A stretch of DNA of 6,678 nucleotides, from positions 1 to 6,678 of the forward strand of contig JAEWNU010000130.1 of the NCBI GenBank assembly GCA_023456995.1, read 5' to 3'. Source of the DNA: Bacillota bacterium (GTDB lineage: Bacteria > Bacillota > Clostridia > Oscillospirales > Ruminococcaceae). Position 1 is the stretch's first letter. Every line of letters starts with the position of its first letter. The position numbers and the translations under genes were made by a program. Under the pieces are notes generated by a model. It ran no database searches. It was not told the origin of the DNA and saw only the letters and a program-made list of their open reading frames with translations. Shown here piece by piece: positions 6,205 through 6,678 of the stretch.

Positions 6205-6276
6205 ACTATAAACTGAATTTTGCTGAGGGGCTAAAATTGCCTGAAGACAATTTGGGCATCTAAGATGATGCGCCCG

Positions 6277-6678
6277 TCAACATAAGTTGTCTATCTCCTC
6301 AAGCCACAGAGCCGAAGAGGCGTCGCTGGGCATACGCCAGTCACCACGGGGTGACAGGGTCAGCGAGCCAACCTTGGGACCATCCGGCAGGCAGGAGCGC
6401 TTAAACTGCTGCGAGAAGAAACGGCGGTAGAAGGTGCGCATCCACTTTAAAAGGGTGGCGCGGTTATAGGTTCCGGCAAAGGCTACTTCGGCCAGGCGCA
6501 GCACCTTCTGCGGGGTAAAGCTCCAACGTACCGAGTAATAGAGGAAGAAATCATGCAGCTCATAGGGGCCGACAATGCCTTCGGTTTTTTGTGAGATTTC
6601 ACCGTTTTCGGCGGGTAACAACTCGGGAGAGACAGGGGTGTCAAGTACATCGAGCAGCACATGGCGCAGCGCGTCATC
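6277..6678 (-). CDS. nadE: Glutamine-dependent NAD+ synthetase, C-terminal part (cut by window edge)
   Basis: The last 133 residues of NadE, which amidates nicotinic acid adenine dinucleotide to NAD+ in the final step of NAD synthesis, using ATP and ammonia. The reading frame is open to the right edge, so the start lies outside the window. Characteristic segments are [29 protein letters not shown], the [20 protein letters not shown] stretch and [12 protein letters not shown], which match the C-terminus of the synthetase domain. The [10 protein letters not shown] and [11 protein letters not shown] segments are the family's conserved C-terminal substrate-site region. The form with SQQFKR and SPRGDWR is, from memory, typical of the long (about 640-680 residue) enzyme with an N-terminal glutaminase domain; that domain is not visible here, so glutamine dependence is inferred. 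The gene ends with EEIDNLC and a TGA at 6277, and converges on the carboxypeptidase gene. No frameshift is seen. Confidence 0.93.
   Translation of the reverse strand, partial: DDALRHVLLDVLDTPVSPELLPAENGEISQKTEGIVGPYELHDFFLYYSVRWSFTPQKVLRLAEVAFAGTYNRATLLKWMRTFYRRFFSQQFKRSCLPDGPKVGSLTLSPRGDWRMPSDASSALWLEEIDNLC

Overview
The window looks like chromosomal housekeeping DNA from a low-to-mid G+C Gram-positive bacterium of the class Clostridia, possibly Oscillospirales/Ruminococcaceae-like. This inference rests on the strong AGGAG/AGGGG-type ribosome binding sites, the short PerR-type Fur protein, the Na/Pi transporter with a fused PhoU domain, the membrane-anchored D-Ala-D-Ala carboxypeptidase, and an NAD synthetase of the long glutamine-dependent type. 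No transposase, integrase, phage gene, tRNA, rRNA or CRISPR array is visible. Base composition and coding style are even throughout.

Layout, left to right. (1) 43-384, minus: a small DsrE-family protein with its own promoter. (2) 614-1792, minus: an M20 amidohydrolase (hippurate hydrolase / N-acyl-amino-acid deacylase type), with a near-consensus promoter upstream and a strong terminator at 547-602 that separates it from the DsrE gene. (3) 1793-2143: a divergent intergenic region. (4) 2144-3928, plus: a Na+/phosphate cotransporter-family protein with two transport repeats and a C-terminal PhoU-like domain. (5) 4015-4398, plus: a PerR-like Fur-family regulator, 86 bases after the transporter with no terminator between them; a perfect 13-bp terminator stem follows it at 4529-4562. 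(6) 4695-6068, plus: a secreted, membrane-anchored penicillin-binding protein of the D-alanyl-D-alanine carboxypeptidase family. (7) 6069-6276: a convergent intergenic region with two terminator hairpins, one for each side. (8) 6277-6678, minus, running off the right edge: the C-terminal 133 residues of NAD synthetase (NadE).

The genes do not form one pathway. The only pair likely to share transcription is the Na/Pi transporter and the Fur-family regulator, and that is inference from spacing and the absent terminator. I found no clear undescribed system. The observations most worth a second look are an inverted repeat over the regulator's promoter, a KTG-to-KLG motif in the carboxypeptidase, and that enzyme's transmembrane anchor with a basic cytoplasmic tail.
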